DNA of 64,000 bases from the NCBI RefSeq assembly GCF_001025135.1, contig NZ_AP012323.1:1364001-1428000 (forward strand), read 5' to 3'. The stretch comes from Bifidobacterium bifidum ATCC 29521 = JCM 1255 = DSM 20456 (GTDB lineage: Bacteria; Actinomycetota; Actinomycetes; Actinomycetales; Bifidobacteriaceae). Shown here piece by piece: positions 39,825-49,141 of this stretch (position 1 is its first letter; every line of letters begins with the position of its first letter). The position numbers and the translations under genes were made by a program. The notes below the pieces were generated by a model. It was not told the DNA's origin and did no database searches. It saw only the letters and a program-made list of their open reading frames with translations.

Positions 39825-42689
39825 TCAGATCGCGTGCTTGCGGCGGATCATCATGATCGTGACGCCGGCGGCGGCGATCAGGATGAACGCCGAGGCGATG
39901 CCGGACACGTCCGCGCCGGTCTTCGACAGCGGCTGCGTGCCGGAGGGGTTGCGGCCAGCGGCATTGTTGACACCGGTGTTGCCGGCATTGCTACCGCCGT
40001 TACCGTTGCCGCCGTTGCCGCCGTTGTTGCCGTTGTTGCCACTCGTCTCGCGCACGACCGAGGCCTGCGCCTGGCCGGGCTCGACCTTGACGACGTTCTT
40101 GCCGTCGGCGCTCAGCGTGACCTTGGCGCTGTAGGCCGCGGCGAGGTTGACTCGCGCCCAGCCCTGCGACGAGGCGTCCAGCGGATAGCCGGAGTCGCCT
40201 TCGGTCGCGGCGAGCACGGCCTTCTTCTGCGCGGAATCCAGCGACTTGAACGCGGCGACGTTGTCGAACATGCGGACGGCCGAGTCAGGCACCACCGGCG
40301 CCTGTCCGGTCGTGCCCGTGGCCTGGAAGCCATAGGTCATGCGGGCCTTGTACGCGGCCAGTGCGGAGGCACGGTCGGTAACCGGCTTGGTCGAAACCTC
40401 GTCGGTGAAATCATTGCGGTAGCCGTTGGCGGCGTTCGCGCCGGTGTTCGTGATGCAGGCGTCGAGCGTATCGCCGTGGTTGTCGGCCTTGCACTGCGCG
40501 GTCAGGTAATCGACGAGCTCGGCGCGGGCGGCCGCGCCTTCCTGTGCGGTCTTCTCGCCGCTCACCGCGGTGGCGACGCCGTACTGGCCGGCGATGTGGC
40601 CGCCCATGATGTCGAGCGGGTAGTGCACGCCGAGCACGATGCGGTTGTTGCCGGCCTCGGACACGCGGGTCATGATCTCCGGGCCGAGCTCGGGCAGCAG
40701 GTACGCCAGGCCGGCGCCCTGCGTGAACGCGAAGGTGGTGTGGCCGGACGGGAACGAGCCGGAGTTGTACAGTCCGTCATACTCGTTGTCGGGCGCTTCG
40801 CCGTCTCCCCAGTCGAAGTTCTCGTAACCGGGGACCTTCTTGATGTTCAGCGTCTGCTTCAGACCGTTCATGTTCAGCGTCGTGCCGTTGAAGTTCACGC
40901 GGTCCACGTAGGGGCGCGGGTGCTGGTATGTGGCCTTGGCGACGCCGGTGGAAGCGGACTTGTTCATGTCGGACAGGAACTGGGCGGTCTTCGGCAACTT
41001 ACCAGCGTCGGCGGCGTCCTTGTAGTACTTGCCGAGCACCGGACCGAGCGCGTCGTACAGCGTGTTGGTGGAGTTCATCTGGGCGTCGGACAGGGCGCGC
41101 TGGTCCTGCGCGGTGTTGCTGTCGGTGCCGTACGCCTTGTTGTTGATGTCTTCGGTGAGCTGGTCGTCGTGCGCGAGCACCGACTTGCCCTCATCGGTCA
41201 CGCCCTTGCCTGCGACGTAGTACTTGTTGAAGTCGGTCAGCAGTCCGGTGATCGTGTTCTTGGAGGATGCGGTCTTCACCACGGTCGGCGCCTTGGCGCC
41301 GAAGGAGATGGCGGTGATGGTGCTGCCGTCTTCGCTCAGCGTCACCTTGGCGCTGAAAGCCTTGGCGAGGTTGATGCGCTCGAATCCGTTGGAGCTGGCG
41401 TCCAGCGGGTAGCCGGAGTCAATTTCGGAGGCTTCGAGCACCTGACGACGCTGGGCGTCGGTCAGGTCGGGGAATGCGGTGAGCAGCAGGTTCTCCGCGC
41501 CTTGCGGCACGACGGGCGCCTGACCGGCGGCCGAGGTCTGCGAGAATCCGTAGGTCATGCGTGCGGTGTAGGCGTCGATGGCGGACGCGCGGTCGGTCAC
41601 CGGTTCGGTGGACACCGCGTCGGTGAAGGTGTTCTTGTATCCGTTCTTGTCGTTGGCGCCGGTCTTGCTCACACACGCGGCGACGGTGTCGCCGTTGCCG
41701 TCGGCCTTGCAGCGTGCGGCGATGTAGTTCTCAAGTTCGTCATGGGCCGGCAGCAGCACGTTCTGGCGGAACGTGGCATCAGACCACAGAGCGGTGACGG
41801 ATGCGCTGGCGGAGATGCGTCCGCCGATCACGTCCATCGGGTAGTGCACGCCGAGCACGACGCGGTTGTTGCCGCCTTCGGCGGCGCGGGCCACGAGTTC
41901 CGGTCCAAGCTCGGGCAGCAGCGTGGCCAATCCCAGACCGCGGTTGTAGGTCTTGGTGGTGTGGCCGGACGGGAAGGACTGCGACGGCTCCTGATAGTCG
42001 GTGTAATCCTCGCCGTATTCCTGGCCGTCGATATTGATCATCGGGATGCGCTTGATGTCGAGCGTCGAGCTCAGACCGTTGAGGTCGGTGTCACCGCCGA
42101 TCGTGCGGTCGACGCCTTCGTTCTCCTTGTTGAAGTACGGACGCGGGTAGTTGAAGTCCTTCTTGGCGCTGCCGGTGCCGACGAAGCCCGCGAACGAGTC
42201 CTTGCTGCTTTTGCTGAACACCAGGTCGGAGGTCTTGGGCAGCTCGCCCTGCGCGACGCCCTCGGCCACGTACTGGCCGATGATCGGCCCGAACGCGTCC
42301 TTGTAGATGCGCAGTGCGTCGCCGTCGCTCGCGTCGAGAGCGGCGCGCTCGGCCTGCGTGTAGGTGCCGTCGACCTTGGTGGTGTCGGCGGCGGCCTTGT
42401 TGTTGATGGCCACGACGGTCTTGTCGTTCTGTCCGAGCACGCTCTTGCCGGCATCGGTGACCTTGCCGCGGAAGGCATCGCCCTGCGGCGTGTTGTTCAC
42501 GACCTTCTTCGGGGTCCACCAGTTGTAATACTCGCCGAGCAGCGAGGTGATGTTCGGCTTGACCGCACTGCCGTACGAGGGAGTGTCCGCGGCGTTCGCG
42601 GTGACGCTCACGGACATCAGCATCGCGATGGATGCGATGCCTGCCACGGCGCCCTTGAGGACCGCGGACTTACGCATTGTCTTGTGCAT
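39825..42689 (-). CDS. Secreted protein with two tandem PAP2 acid phosphatase domains, anchored at C terminus, 954 aa
   Basis: A signal peptide (about 1-36, ending TANAAD) leads to two tandem domains of about 410 residues. Each carries the PAP2/class A acid phosphatase signature: PRPYF...SFPSGHTT...NNRVVLGVHYPMD (about 180-285) and PRPYV...SFPSGHTT...NNRIVLGVHYPLD (about 590-691). Both catalytic His sets are intact. Each is followed by an Ala/Asp-rich segment. The tail has an Asn/Gly-rich linker, LSKTGAD, a membrane helix and basic RRKHAI: a sortase-type layout with LSKTG in place of LPxTG. The ATG at 42689 is favoured by GGAAG 8 nt before it. It likely dephosphorylates external phosphate esters. 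Confidence 0.9.
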   Translation of the reverse strand: MHKTMRKSAVLKGAVAGIASIAMLMSVSVTANAADTPSYGSAVKPNITSLLGEYYNWWTPKKVVNNTPQGDAFRGKVTDAGKSVLGQNDKTVVAINNKAAADTTKVDGTYTQAERAALDASDGDALRIYKDAFGPIIGQYVAEGVAQGELPKTSDLVFSKSSKDSFAGFVGTGSAKKDFNYPRPYFNKENEGVDRTIGGDTDLNGLSSTLDIKRIPMINIDGQEYGEDYTDYQEPSQSFPSGHTTKTYNRGLGLATLLPELGPELVARAAEGGNNRVVLGVHYPMDVIGGRISASASVTALWSDATFRQNVLLPAHDELENYIAARCKADGNGDTVAACVSKTGANDKNGYKNTFTDAVSTEPVTDRASAIDAYTARMTYGFSQTSAAGQAPVVPQGAENLLLTAFPDLTDAQRRQVLEASEIDSGYPLDASSNGFERINLAKAFSAKVTLSEDGSTITAISFGAKAPTVVKTASSKNTITGLLTDFNKYYVAGKGVTDEGKSVLAHDDQLTEDINNKAYGTDSNTAQDQRALSDAQMNSTNTLYDALGPVLGKYYKDAADAGKLPKTAQFLSDMNKSASTGVAKATYQHPRPYVDRVNFNGTTLNMNGLKQTLNIKKVPGYENFDWGDGEAPDNEYDGLYNSGSFPSGHTTFAFTQGAGLAYLLPELGPEIMTRVSEAGNNRIVLGVHYPLDIMGGHIAGQYGVATAVSGEKTAQEGAAARAELVDYLTAQCKADNHGDTLDACITNTGANAANGYRNDFTDEVSTKPVTDRASALAAYKARMTYGFQATGTTGQAPVVPDSAVRMFDNVAAFKSLDSAQKKAVLAATEGDSGYPLDASSQGWARVNLAAAYSAKVTLSADGKNVVKVEPGQAQASVVRETSGNNGNNGGNGGNGNGGSNAGNTGVNNAAGRNPSGTQPLSKTGADVSGIASAFILIAAAGVTIMMIRRKHAI

Positions 42690-42901
42690 TCTTTCAGCTT
42701 CCATTGTGTGTTGGTTGATATGGAACCGATTCTGTTGTAGACCAACTGTCAGGTTCCGACCGCTGAAAGATAATGAAAATCACCTTCGATTAATGAACAG
42801 TTCATTTTGCAACGTACCGATTTTTCGCGTGTTCAGGTTATAACATCGCGCGTCGGGAGCCGCGTGTCACGGGTCGTGCGGTATAACGCCGTATAGGCGA
42901 T

Positions 42902-42935
42902 GAGGTCCCTTCTTTTGAGTGAAAGAAGGGACCTC
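42902..42935. terminator. Perfect 14-bp hairpin
   Basis: GAGGTCCCTTCTTT (42902-42915) and AAAGAAGGGACCTC (42922-42935) pair perfectly over a 6-nt loop. It lies downstream of the ABC exporter operon and of its 3' tandem repeats on the minus strand. No T-tract follows, so termination is likely but not certain. Confidence 0.65.
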
Positions 42936-42979
42936 ATTGTACTGGCGGCTGTGTTGACCACCCACCGGCTCTACGAACT

Positions 42980-43215
42980 AGGCTTCAGCCAGAGCCTCGA
43001 CAGGCTGAACCGTCAAACAGACAGTCCGGTGGACTGTCTGTAGGTGAAGTGAGCGGCTTGCCGCGAAGGCCGCCTAAGAGGCTCAGGCTTCAGCCAGAGC
43101 CTCGACAGGCTGAACCGTCAAGCAGACAGTCCGGTGGACTGTCTGTAGGTGAAGTGAGCGGCTTGCCGCGAAGGCCGCCTAAGAGGCTCAGGCTTCAGCC
43201 AGAGCCTCGACAGGC
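42980..43215. repeat. 105-bp tandem repeat duplicating the 3' end of the ABC permease gene
   Basis: The unit AGGCTTCAGCCAGAGCCTCG... recurs at 42980, 43085 and 43190, exactly 105 bp apart; the third copy is partial and is the last 26 bp or so of the permease coding region including its stop codon. Each full unit also holds the perfect hairpin CAGACAGTCC-GGT-GGACTGTCTG (43018-43040 and 43123-43145). Only one base differs between the two full units in what I compared, so the duplication is recent or maintained. Confidence 0.9.
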
Positions 43216-45896
43216 GGCGTCTTGACTGCGCGACGGGCCGGGAACACGCTGGCGAGCAGGGCTGCGATGGCGGCCACCACAAGCACGATGCCGTTCATGC
43301 CCCATTCGAAGGGGAACACCGTCTTGCCGTACAGGCTGAACACCATGTACGACCCCAGCCATCCGAACAGCGTGCCGAGCACCACGCCGACCACACCTGC
43401 GACGAGCGACAGCAGCAGCGCCTCGACGGCCAGCGAGCGCCGCAGCTGCCCGCGGGTCATGCCGATGGCCCGCAATGTCGCGGATTCGCGGGTGCGTTCA
43501 ATCACCGACAGACTCAGCGTGTTCGCCACGCCGATCAGCGCGATGAGCACCGCGACGGCGATCAGCGCGACCAGAAGCATCAGCATCGAGTTGATGATGG
43601 TCTCCCATTGTGCGCGTTGCGCCACGGGACCGGTGATGGACACGGTGGAGTCATACGAAAATACGTCCTGAATCTTGTTGAACACGTCACTCAGGGAGAC
43701 GCCGGCCGACTGGGTATCCACACGCATGAGCAGCATGTGGCTGGTCGCGGTGACGTCGCCGTTGTTGAAATGGCTGGTGTTGATGAAGGCGACGGCATCA
43801 TAGTTGGACGAGACGCGGCGGTAATCGGATTGCACCGGCTTGAGACGCATTGATGAGGAAACGCCTCCGTTCGTCGAGCTTGCGCTGGCGGACCCGTCTT
43901 GTTCGGTGCTTGCCGCAATGCCATTCGATTCCGCAGCAGTGAACCGCAGCTTCGCATCGGAGCCGAATGTGATCTCCTTGCCTGAGGTGGCGCGGTATTT
44001 CGGCAGCAGCACGGTGTCGTCGCCGACGGTGACGCCGCTCAGGTCGGCGTGCATGACGCCGGCGAGTTCGGAGGTGTTCTTGACGCCGACGAGCAGCAGG
44101 GACATCGTTCCCCCGTTCACGCCTTCCGCGGTCACCGTCGCCGTGGGCGCGTACATGGTGGCCGCGACGCCCTTGACCTGGGCCGCTTCCTTGACTGCGC
44201 TGGTCTTCAGGCCGTCGCCGGTGGCGATCATGTCGACACTGTACCGGGACGCGAGCGCCTCCCCCATGGTCTGCTTGGCGCTGGCTGCACCGGTGGCGAT
44301 GGTGGCGACCAGGGTCACGCCGATCAGCAGCGCGGTGCCGGTGGCGGCGACGCGACGCGGGTTCTTCTGGATGTTGGCGTGGGCAACTTTGGCGCTCGGA
44401 CCGCACATCGAGACGAGCGCGACGACGCCGCGCATCAGCACCGGCAGCCAGAACGTGGCGGTGAGTACGAGCCCGAGGAACACCAGCGCGGCCCCGCCGA
44501 TGGACATCAGCAGCACACTGCTGTAATTGTCGCTGGCCATGGTGTCCAGACCGTTCAGCATGCCGGACAGCTGCCATACGGCGACGCCAGCCAGTGCCAA
44601 TCCCGCGATGATCGTCAGAACGCCAATCGTGGCGCGGACCTTTCCGGCGCGTGATGTATCGGTCAGCTCGATCGGGCGCAGGGCCTCAAGCGGCGTCACG
44701 CTGGTGGCGGACCGTGCGGAGCCGAGTGAGGCGAGTACAGTCATGATCAGGCCGAATGCGATCGGAACCACGAACGCTTGCCACGAGAGAATCAGCCTGG
44801 CCTGCATTCCCATCATTTCCATTACGCCCGTGTTCGTGACCAGCGCGATCAGACCGACGCCGAAGCCGATGCCCAGCACCGACGCAATCAGGCCAAGCAA
44901 TCCGGCCTCCATCAGTACGGATGTGTACAGCTGGCCCTTCTTCGCGCCGATTGTGCGCAGCAACGCCAGCGTGCGCCTGCGTTGCGCCACCAGCACCTGG
45001 AACGTGTTGGCGATGACCAGGGCGGCAACGAACAGTGCGAGCACACCGAAGCTCAGCAGGAATATGGTGGGGAAGCTGGTGTTGTTCGAGCTGAGGTCCC
45101 TGACGGCCTCCGCCTCGACCGATCGGCGCGATTCCACGCCATAGGATTTCGGCAGGAGCCCGGAGACCTCGTCGACGGTCCGCTGCGCGGCAGCGGCGTC
45201 GGCGTCGTCGATGTCAAGCAGGAGCATGTACGCCTGCATATGGTCGAAATCATCCACGCCGTATACCGCGGCGACGACGTTCTCCGACAGCACCGAAGCG
45301 CCACCGTAAAACGAGTACACACCAAACGGGTCGCTGGTCAGGCCAACGACGCGCACGTCACGCACCGCGGTGCCGCTCAGAGCGCTGCCGTTGGATATCG
45401 GAGCAACGTCCACCTTGTCGCCGACACCCACTCCAAGTTGTTTGGCGACGGATTTTGGCAACGCCACCTCGTTGTTGTCGACCGGCTGGTCGCCGGAGAC
45501 GATGCGGACCGGCAGCAGCTTGCGGTCGGTTGACGTGCCGACGGCGTATCCGTTCGAGCGCTTGCCCGCTGCGGAGATCGAAACGCTGACGGACGTGTCG
45601 ATGCGGGCGCCCTTCACGCCTTTCGTGGCGCGTATCCGGTCGAGGTTGAAATCGGCGACGGTGGTTCTGTCGGCCGAGCCGTTTTCGGAGACCGCGCCGT
45701 TGCTGTTTGTTTTCATCGTGGCGATGTAGTTCGCTTCGCCGAGCTGGGCGGTCCTCTGCCTGCGCAGCGAGTCGTCCATGGAGTTGGAGAACAGGAACGT
45801 GGCGGCGATGAACGCCGTGCCGATAAGGATGGCTATGCCTGCGGGGATGAGCATCCTCGCGCTTTTTTTCATGAGTTTGATGGTGATGGAGAACAT
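43188..45896 (-). CDS. FtsX/MacB-type ABC transporter permease, 902 aa
   Basis: Large permease with an N-terminal helix (residues 14-36), a big extracellular domain, three helices at about 275-390, a pair near 420-490, a second extracellular domain and three C-terminal helices (about 765-885). Both halves carry the FtsX fold (GVLALFVAALVIANTFQVLV and LIALIGVANTLSLSVIERTR). Such proteins work with a MacB/LolD-type ATPase to export or release lipoproteins, peptides or antibiotics. AAGGACTTCTC precedes the ATG, and the ATPase gene ends 26 nt upstream. The last codons (EALAEA) are duplicated downstream in a 105-bp repeat. Confidence 0.93.
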   Translation of the reverse strand: MFSITIKLMKKSARMLIPAGIAILIGTAFIAATFLFSNSMDDSLRRQRTAQLGEANYIATMKTNSNGAVSENGSADRTTVADFNLDRIRATKGVKGARIDTSVSVSISAAGKRSNGYAVGTSTDRKLLPVRIVSGDQPVDNNEVALPKSVAKQLGVGVGDKVDVAPISNGSALSGTAVRDVRVVGLTSDPFGVYSFYGGASVLSENVVAAVYGVDDFDHMQAYMLLLDIDDADAAAAQRTVDEVSGLLPKSYGVESRRSVEAEAVRDLSSNNTSFPTIFLLSFGVLALFVAALVIANTFQVLVAQRRRTLALLRTIGAKKGQLYTSVLMEAGLLGLIASVLGIGFGVGLIALVTNTGVMEMMGMQARLILSWQAFVVPIAFGLIMTVLASLGSARSATSVTPLEALRPIELTDTSRAGKVRATIGVLTIIAGLALAGVAVWQLSGMLNGLDTMASDNYSSVLLMSIGGAALVFLGLVLTATFWLPVLMRGVVALVSMCGPSAKVAHANIQKNPRRVAATGTALLIGVTLVATIATGAASAKQTMGEALASRYSVDMIATGDGLKTSAVKEAAQVKGVAATMYAPTATVTAEGVNGGTMSLLLVGVKNTSELAGVMHADLSGVTVGDDTVLLPKYRATSGKEITFGSDAKLRFTAAESNGIAASTEQDGSASASSTNGGVSSSMRLKPVQSDYRRVSSNYDAVAFINTSHFNNGDVTATSHMLLMRVDTQSAGVSLSDVFNKIQDVFSYDSTVSITGPVAQRAQWETIINSMLMLLVALIAVAVLIALIGVANTLSLSVIERTRESATLRAIGMTRGQLRRSLAVEALLLSLVAGVVGVVLGTLFGWLGSYMVFSLYGKTVFPFEWGMNGIVLVVAAIAALLASVFPARRAVKTPPVEALAEA

Positions 45897-45922
45897 GAGA
45901 AGTCCTTAATGCTGTGGGCGGG

Positions 45923-46864
45923 TCAGCGGCGGTGCTGGGCGACGGCGGCGTGCTGCGGAGCGCCCGGAACGCTTGGAGCACCCGGAACGAAAGACGCCTT
46001 TTCGGTGTGCCCCTTGAGGGCCGCCACCGGCGGTCTTGGAACGGTGGTGCCCGCGGACGGCCCGCCGACCAGTTGGGTGGCCCGCTCGCGCTCGTTCATC
46101 AACAGTTGGTTCATGCTCTCGGCGGTCGGGCGCTGCTCGTCGGCGACGATCTGGCCGTCGGCGAACACGATCGCACGATCGGCATAGGATGCGGCGACGG
46201 CGTCATGGGTGACCATGATGACGGTCTGCCCAAGTTCCTTGACGGATCGCTTCAGGAAGCTCAGCACTTCGGCGCTGGAGACGGAATCGAGGTTGCCGGT
46301 GGGCTCGTCGGCGAACACCAGCGACGGTTTGGTGATGAGCGCACGCGCGATGGCGACGCGCTGCTGCTGGCCGCCAGACAGTTCATTCGGCCGGTGCGTG
46401 AGACGTTCCTTGAGTCCCAGCGTCGTCGTCAGCATGTCGAACCACTGACGGTCGGGCTTCTGACCCGCCAGAGTCAACGGCATGAGGATGTTCTGCTCGG
46501 CGGTGAACATCGGCAGCAGGTTGAAGCTCTGGAAGATGAAGCCGATCTTGTGGCGGCGCAGCATGGTCAGCTGATTGTCGTTCATGGTGGTGATGTCGGC
46601 GCCGTCGAACACGATATGACCGCTCGTGGCCGAGTCGAGTCCGGCGAGCGTGTGCATGAGCGTGGACTTGCCGGAGCCGGACGGGCCCATGATCGCGGTG
46701 AACCTCCCTTGCTCGAACCGCACATTGACGCCGCGCAGCGCATGCACCGCGTTTTCGCCATGCCCGTAGTCCTTGACCAGGTCGATCGCCTCGATGGCGA
46801 TGGGGTGCCGCTGTTCCTGCGCCGCACCGGCATTGGTCTGCGGCTGCATGATCTGCTGTTCCAT
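45923..46864 (-). CDS. LolD/MacB-type ABC transporter ATP-binding protein, 313 aa
   Basis: ATPase with Walker A GPSGSGKST near residue 61, Q-loop FIFQSFNLLP, signature LSGGQQQR, Walker B LVFADEPTGNLDS and switch His VTHD. After about residue 245 a Pro/Ala/Val-rich tail of 65 residues is unusual for the family. The ATG at 46864 has GAGGAC 5 nt upstream; several in-frame upstream ATGs have less support. It forms an operon with the 902-aa permease. It could confer peptide resistance or export a product; the substrate is unknown. Confidence 0.93.
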   Translation of the reverse strand: MEQQIMQPQTNAGAAQEQRHPIAIEAIDLVKDYGHGENAVHALRGVNVRFEQGRFTAIMGPSGSGKSTLMHTLAGLDSATSGHIVFDGADITTMNDNQLTMLRRHKIGFIFQSFNLLPMFTAEQNILMPLTLAGQKPDRQWFDMLTTTLGLKERLTHRPNELSGGQQQRVAIARALITKPSLVFADEPTGNLDSVSSAEVLSFLKRSVKELGQTVIMVTHDAVAASYADRAIVFADGQIVADEQRPTAESMNQLLMNERERATQLVGGPSAGTTVPRPPVAALKGHTEKASFVPGAPSVPGAPQHAAVAQHRR

Positions 46865-47215
46865 AACGTCCTCTTCCATATCAATACAGGGATTTTCCCT
46901 GAACGTTACTTTCACCATACGGATGGCGGGCTCGGACCGGCATCGTGCGGCGGGGTGAATCGCCATCGTGCCCATCATCCTTGAGTATTACGCGCTCGAA
47001 CATTGTGCGCGGTTTCACTGCGCTCGGCGGCCTCTCTCGGCCGGGAACGCACGGGCCCGTGGCGATGACGGGGGGATGATAGGGGATGCCTGGCAAGAAG
47101 AATTGTACGATGAGCGAGAACAGTGTTGAGAACGAGAATGGCGAAACGTCCATTTTCCAATGATTCTTAGATTTGTCCTCACGCCCCGAAACGGCATGTA
47201 ACCGGTTAAAAACGA

Positions 47216-47282
47216 TTTCGTGGCACAGGGAATGCCACGAAATGCCGAAAACAGCGATTTTTACCGTTTCGTGGCACGAAAC
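47216..47282. promoter_or_regulatory. Pair of TTTCGTGGCA palindromes upstream of the ABC exporter operon
   Basis: TTTCGTGGCA (47216-47225) and TGCCACGAAA (47233-47242) form a perfect spaced palindrome; GTTTCGTGGCACGAAAC (47266-47282) is a compact one of the same half-site. They look like operators for a dimeric repressor. They lie about 350-420 nt before the exporter ATPase start in a gene-free region (46865-47579). Confidence 0.6.
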
Positions 47283-47360
47283 CCCCCTGCTTGCATCACT
47301 GTTCAAGACGAAAAATGCCAAAATGTGGTCGGAACGGAGCTGAACAGCAGGATCGGACCA

Positions 47361-47405
47361 TACGCCCTCCCGCTGGCGGGAGGTGGCGCGAAGCGCCGGA
47401 GGGTG
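47361..47405. repeat. GC-rich double-hairpin repeat
   Basis: CCCTCCCGCTGGCGGGAGG followed by GGCGCGAAGCGCC and GGAGGGTGG. Its reverse complement matches the left part of the element at 27094, including the order of the two hairpins. Confidence 0.75.
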
Positions 47406-47462
47406 GTTGTGCGGCGACATCCCACCCGCTTCACTACAGCCCAGCCAGCAAGGGCTATATGC

Positions 47463-47498
47463 AACAAACCCGCGCTGCATGACGTCAGCGCGGGTTTG
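47463..47498. terminator. Terminator of metY
   Basis: ACAAACCCGCGCTG (47463-47476) and CAGCGCGGGTTTGT (47485-47498) form a perfect 14-bp stem with flanking T/A residues, 80 nt after the metY stop on the minus strand. Confidence 0.8.
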
Positions 47499-47579
47499 TA
47501 CGGGTTCCCCTTCTCGTTCCGCGTCACGGTTCCCCGACCGGCGACGCGGAAAATCCTTGCGGCTATCTAGCCAAGACCA

Positions 47580-48896
47580 TCACTTGGCCAGTCCGGAGGC
47601 GCGCAGCGCCTCGAAGCCGCCCTTGAGGTCGTCGAGGATGTCCTCGATGTTCTCGGTGCCGATGGACAGGCGGATGGTGCCCTGGTGGATGCCCTGATCC
47701 TCCAGCTCCTCCAGCGTCTCCTGGGAGTGCGTGGTGGAGGCCGGGTGGATGACCAGCGACTTCACGTCGGCCACGTTCGCCAGCAGAGAGAACAGGTGCA
47801 GGTTGTCGATGAAGACACGCGCCGCGTCCTTGCCGCCCTTGATGTCGAAGGTGAAGATGGAGCCGGCGCCGTTCGGGAAGTACTTCTTGTACAGCTCGTG
47901 GTCGCGGCGCCCCTCGATGGACGGGTGCGAGACGGACTCGACCTCAGGCACGGTCTGCAGGTACTCGACAACCTTCAGCGCGTTCTGCACGTGGCGCTCG
48001 ACGCGCAGCGACAGGGTCTCGGTGCCCTGCAGCAGCAGGAACGCGGCGAACGGGGACAGGGTGGCACCGGTGTCGCGCAGCAGGATGGCGCGGATGCGGG
48101 TCACGAAGGCGGCTCCACCAAGGGCCTCGTAGAAGTTCAGACCGTGGTAGGAGGGATCCGGCTCGGTCAGGGTCGGGAACTTGCCCGGCACCTCAGCCCA
48201 GTTGAAGTTGCCGCCTTCCACGACGACACCACCCAGCGTGGTGCCGTGGCCGCCGATGAACTTGGTCGCGGACTCGACCACGACGTCGGCGCCGTGCTCC
48301 AGCGGGCGGAACAGGTACGGGGTGGCGAAGGTGTTGTCGACGATCACCGGCAGATGATGCTTGTGGGCGATTGCGGAGATGGCCTCGAAGTCGGGCAGGT
48401 CGGCGTTCGGATTGCCGAAGGTCTCGAAGTAGACGAGCTTGGTGTTCTCCTGAATGGCGTCCTCAAAGTTCTGTGGAACCTCCGGATCGACGAAAGTGGT
48501 GGTGATGCCGTCGCGCGGCAGCGTGTGCTTGAGCAGGTTGAAGGTGCCGCCGTAGATGTTCTTGGAGGAGACGATGTGGTCACCGGACTGGGTGATGTTG
48601 CGCACGGCGTACTCGACGGCCGCGGCGCCCGAGGCGACCGCGATGCCGGCGGTGCCGCCTTCAAGGGCGGCGATGCGATCCTCGAACACGCCCTGGGTGG
48701 AGTTGGTCAGGCGGCCGTAGATGTTACCCGGGTCGGCGAGTCCGAAGCGGGCCTCGGCGTGGTCGAAGTTGTGGAAGACGTAGCTGGTGGTCGCGTAGAT
48801 CGGCACTGCGCGGGAGTCGGTGGCCGGGTCGGCCTGCTCCTGGCCGACGTGCAGCTGCAGGGTTTCAAAACGGTACTTCTTGTTGGCTTCGGTCAT
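47580..48896 (-). CDS. metY: O-acetylhomoserine aminocarboxypropyltransferase / sulfhydrylase, 438 aa
   Basis: PLP enzyme of the Cys/Met metabolism family that makes homocysteine (or cysteine) from an O-acylated amino acid and sulfide. [20 protein letters not shown] and [12 protein letters not shown] mark the start. The PLP lysine is in [16 protein letters not shown] near residue 210, and [19 protein letters not shown] precedes it. Length fits the MetY/O-acetylhomoserine sulfhydrylase group. AAAGGAG stands upstream of the ATG. It is probably monocistronic, with a terminator downstream. No SAM riboswitch or clear T-box was noticed in the 245-nt upstream region. Confidence 0.94.
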   Translation of the reverse strand: MTEANKKYRFETLQLHVGQEQADPATDSRAVPIYATTSYVFHNFDHAEARFGLADPGNIYGRLTNSTQGVFEDRIAALEGGTAGIAVASGAAAVEYAVRNITQSGDHIVSSKNIYGGTFNLLKHTLPRDGITTTFVDPEVPQNFEDAIQENTKLVYFETFGNPNADLPDFEAISAIAHKHHLPVIVDNTFATPYLFRPLEHGADVVVESATKFIGGHGTTLGGVVVEGGNFNWAEVPGKFPTLTEPDPSYHGLNFYEALGGAAFVTRIRAILLRDTGATLSPFAAFLLLQGTETLSLRVERHVQNALKVVEYLQTVPEVESVSHPSIEGRRDHELYKKYFPNGAGSIFTFDIKGGKDAARVFIDNLHLFSLLANVADVKSLVIHPASTTHSQETLEELEDQGIHQGTIRLSIGTENIEDILDDLKGGFEALRASGLAK

Positions 48897-49141
48897 GGTG
48901 GTCGCTCCTTTTCCCATGTCGGGATGCTGTGGTTTCCGTGTCTTTCTTGTCGCCACCCGTCGGCGGTTTCCAGCGTCTGGCGAGGTGTTGGTTTAGACCA
49001 TAGGGCACATGGATGCGGCATCGCAAGTCCGGCGTTATCGCGGTTGCCTATAACCCTTTAAAAGCCGTTGGCATCATTGGTGTCGCAGGTCGTAACAGGA
49101 GCCCTAAAACCGACTATCCACGATGCGACACGCCGCTGCCG

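Noticed and set aside
39822..42740. 972-codon plus-strand frame opposite the PAP2 gene
   Set aside because: It is antisense to a clear secreted phosphatase, and its translation is a Val/Gly/Arg-rich shadow caused by high GC codon use.
42980..43215. CRISPR-like array
   Set aside because: The units are contiguous 105-bp tandem copies without variable spacers.
47685..49061. 458-codon plus-strand frame opposite metY
   Set aside because: Antisense shadow of a strongly conserved enzyme.
48897..49141. T-box or SAM riboswitch upstream of metY
   Set aside because: No T-box core or SAM-I motif was seen; only short weak stems.
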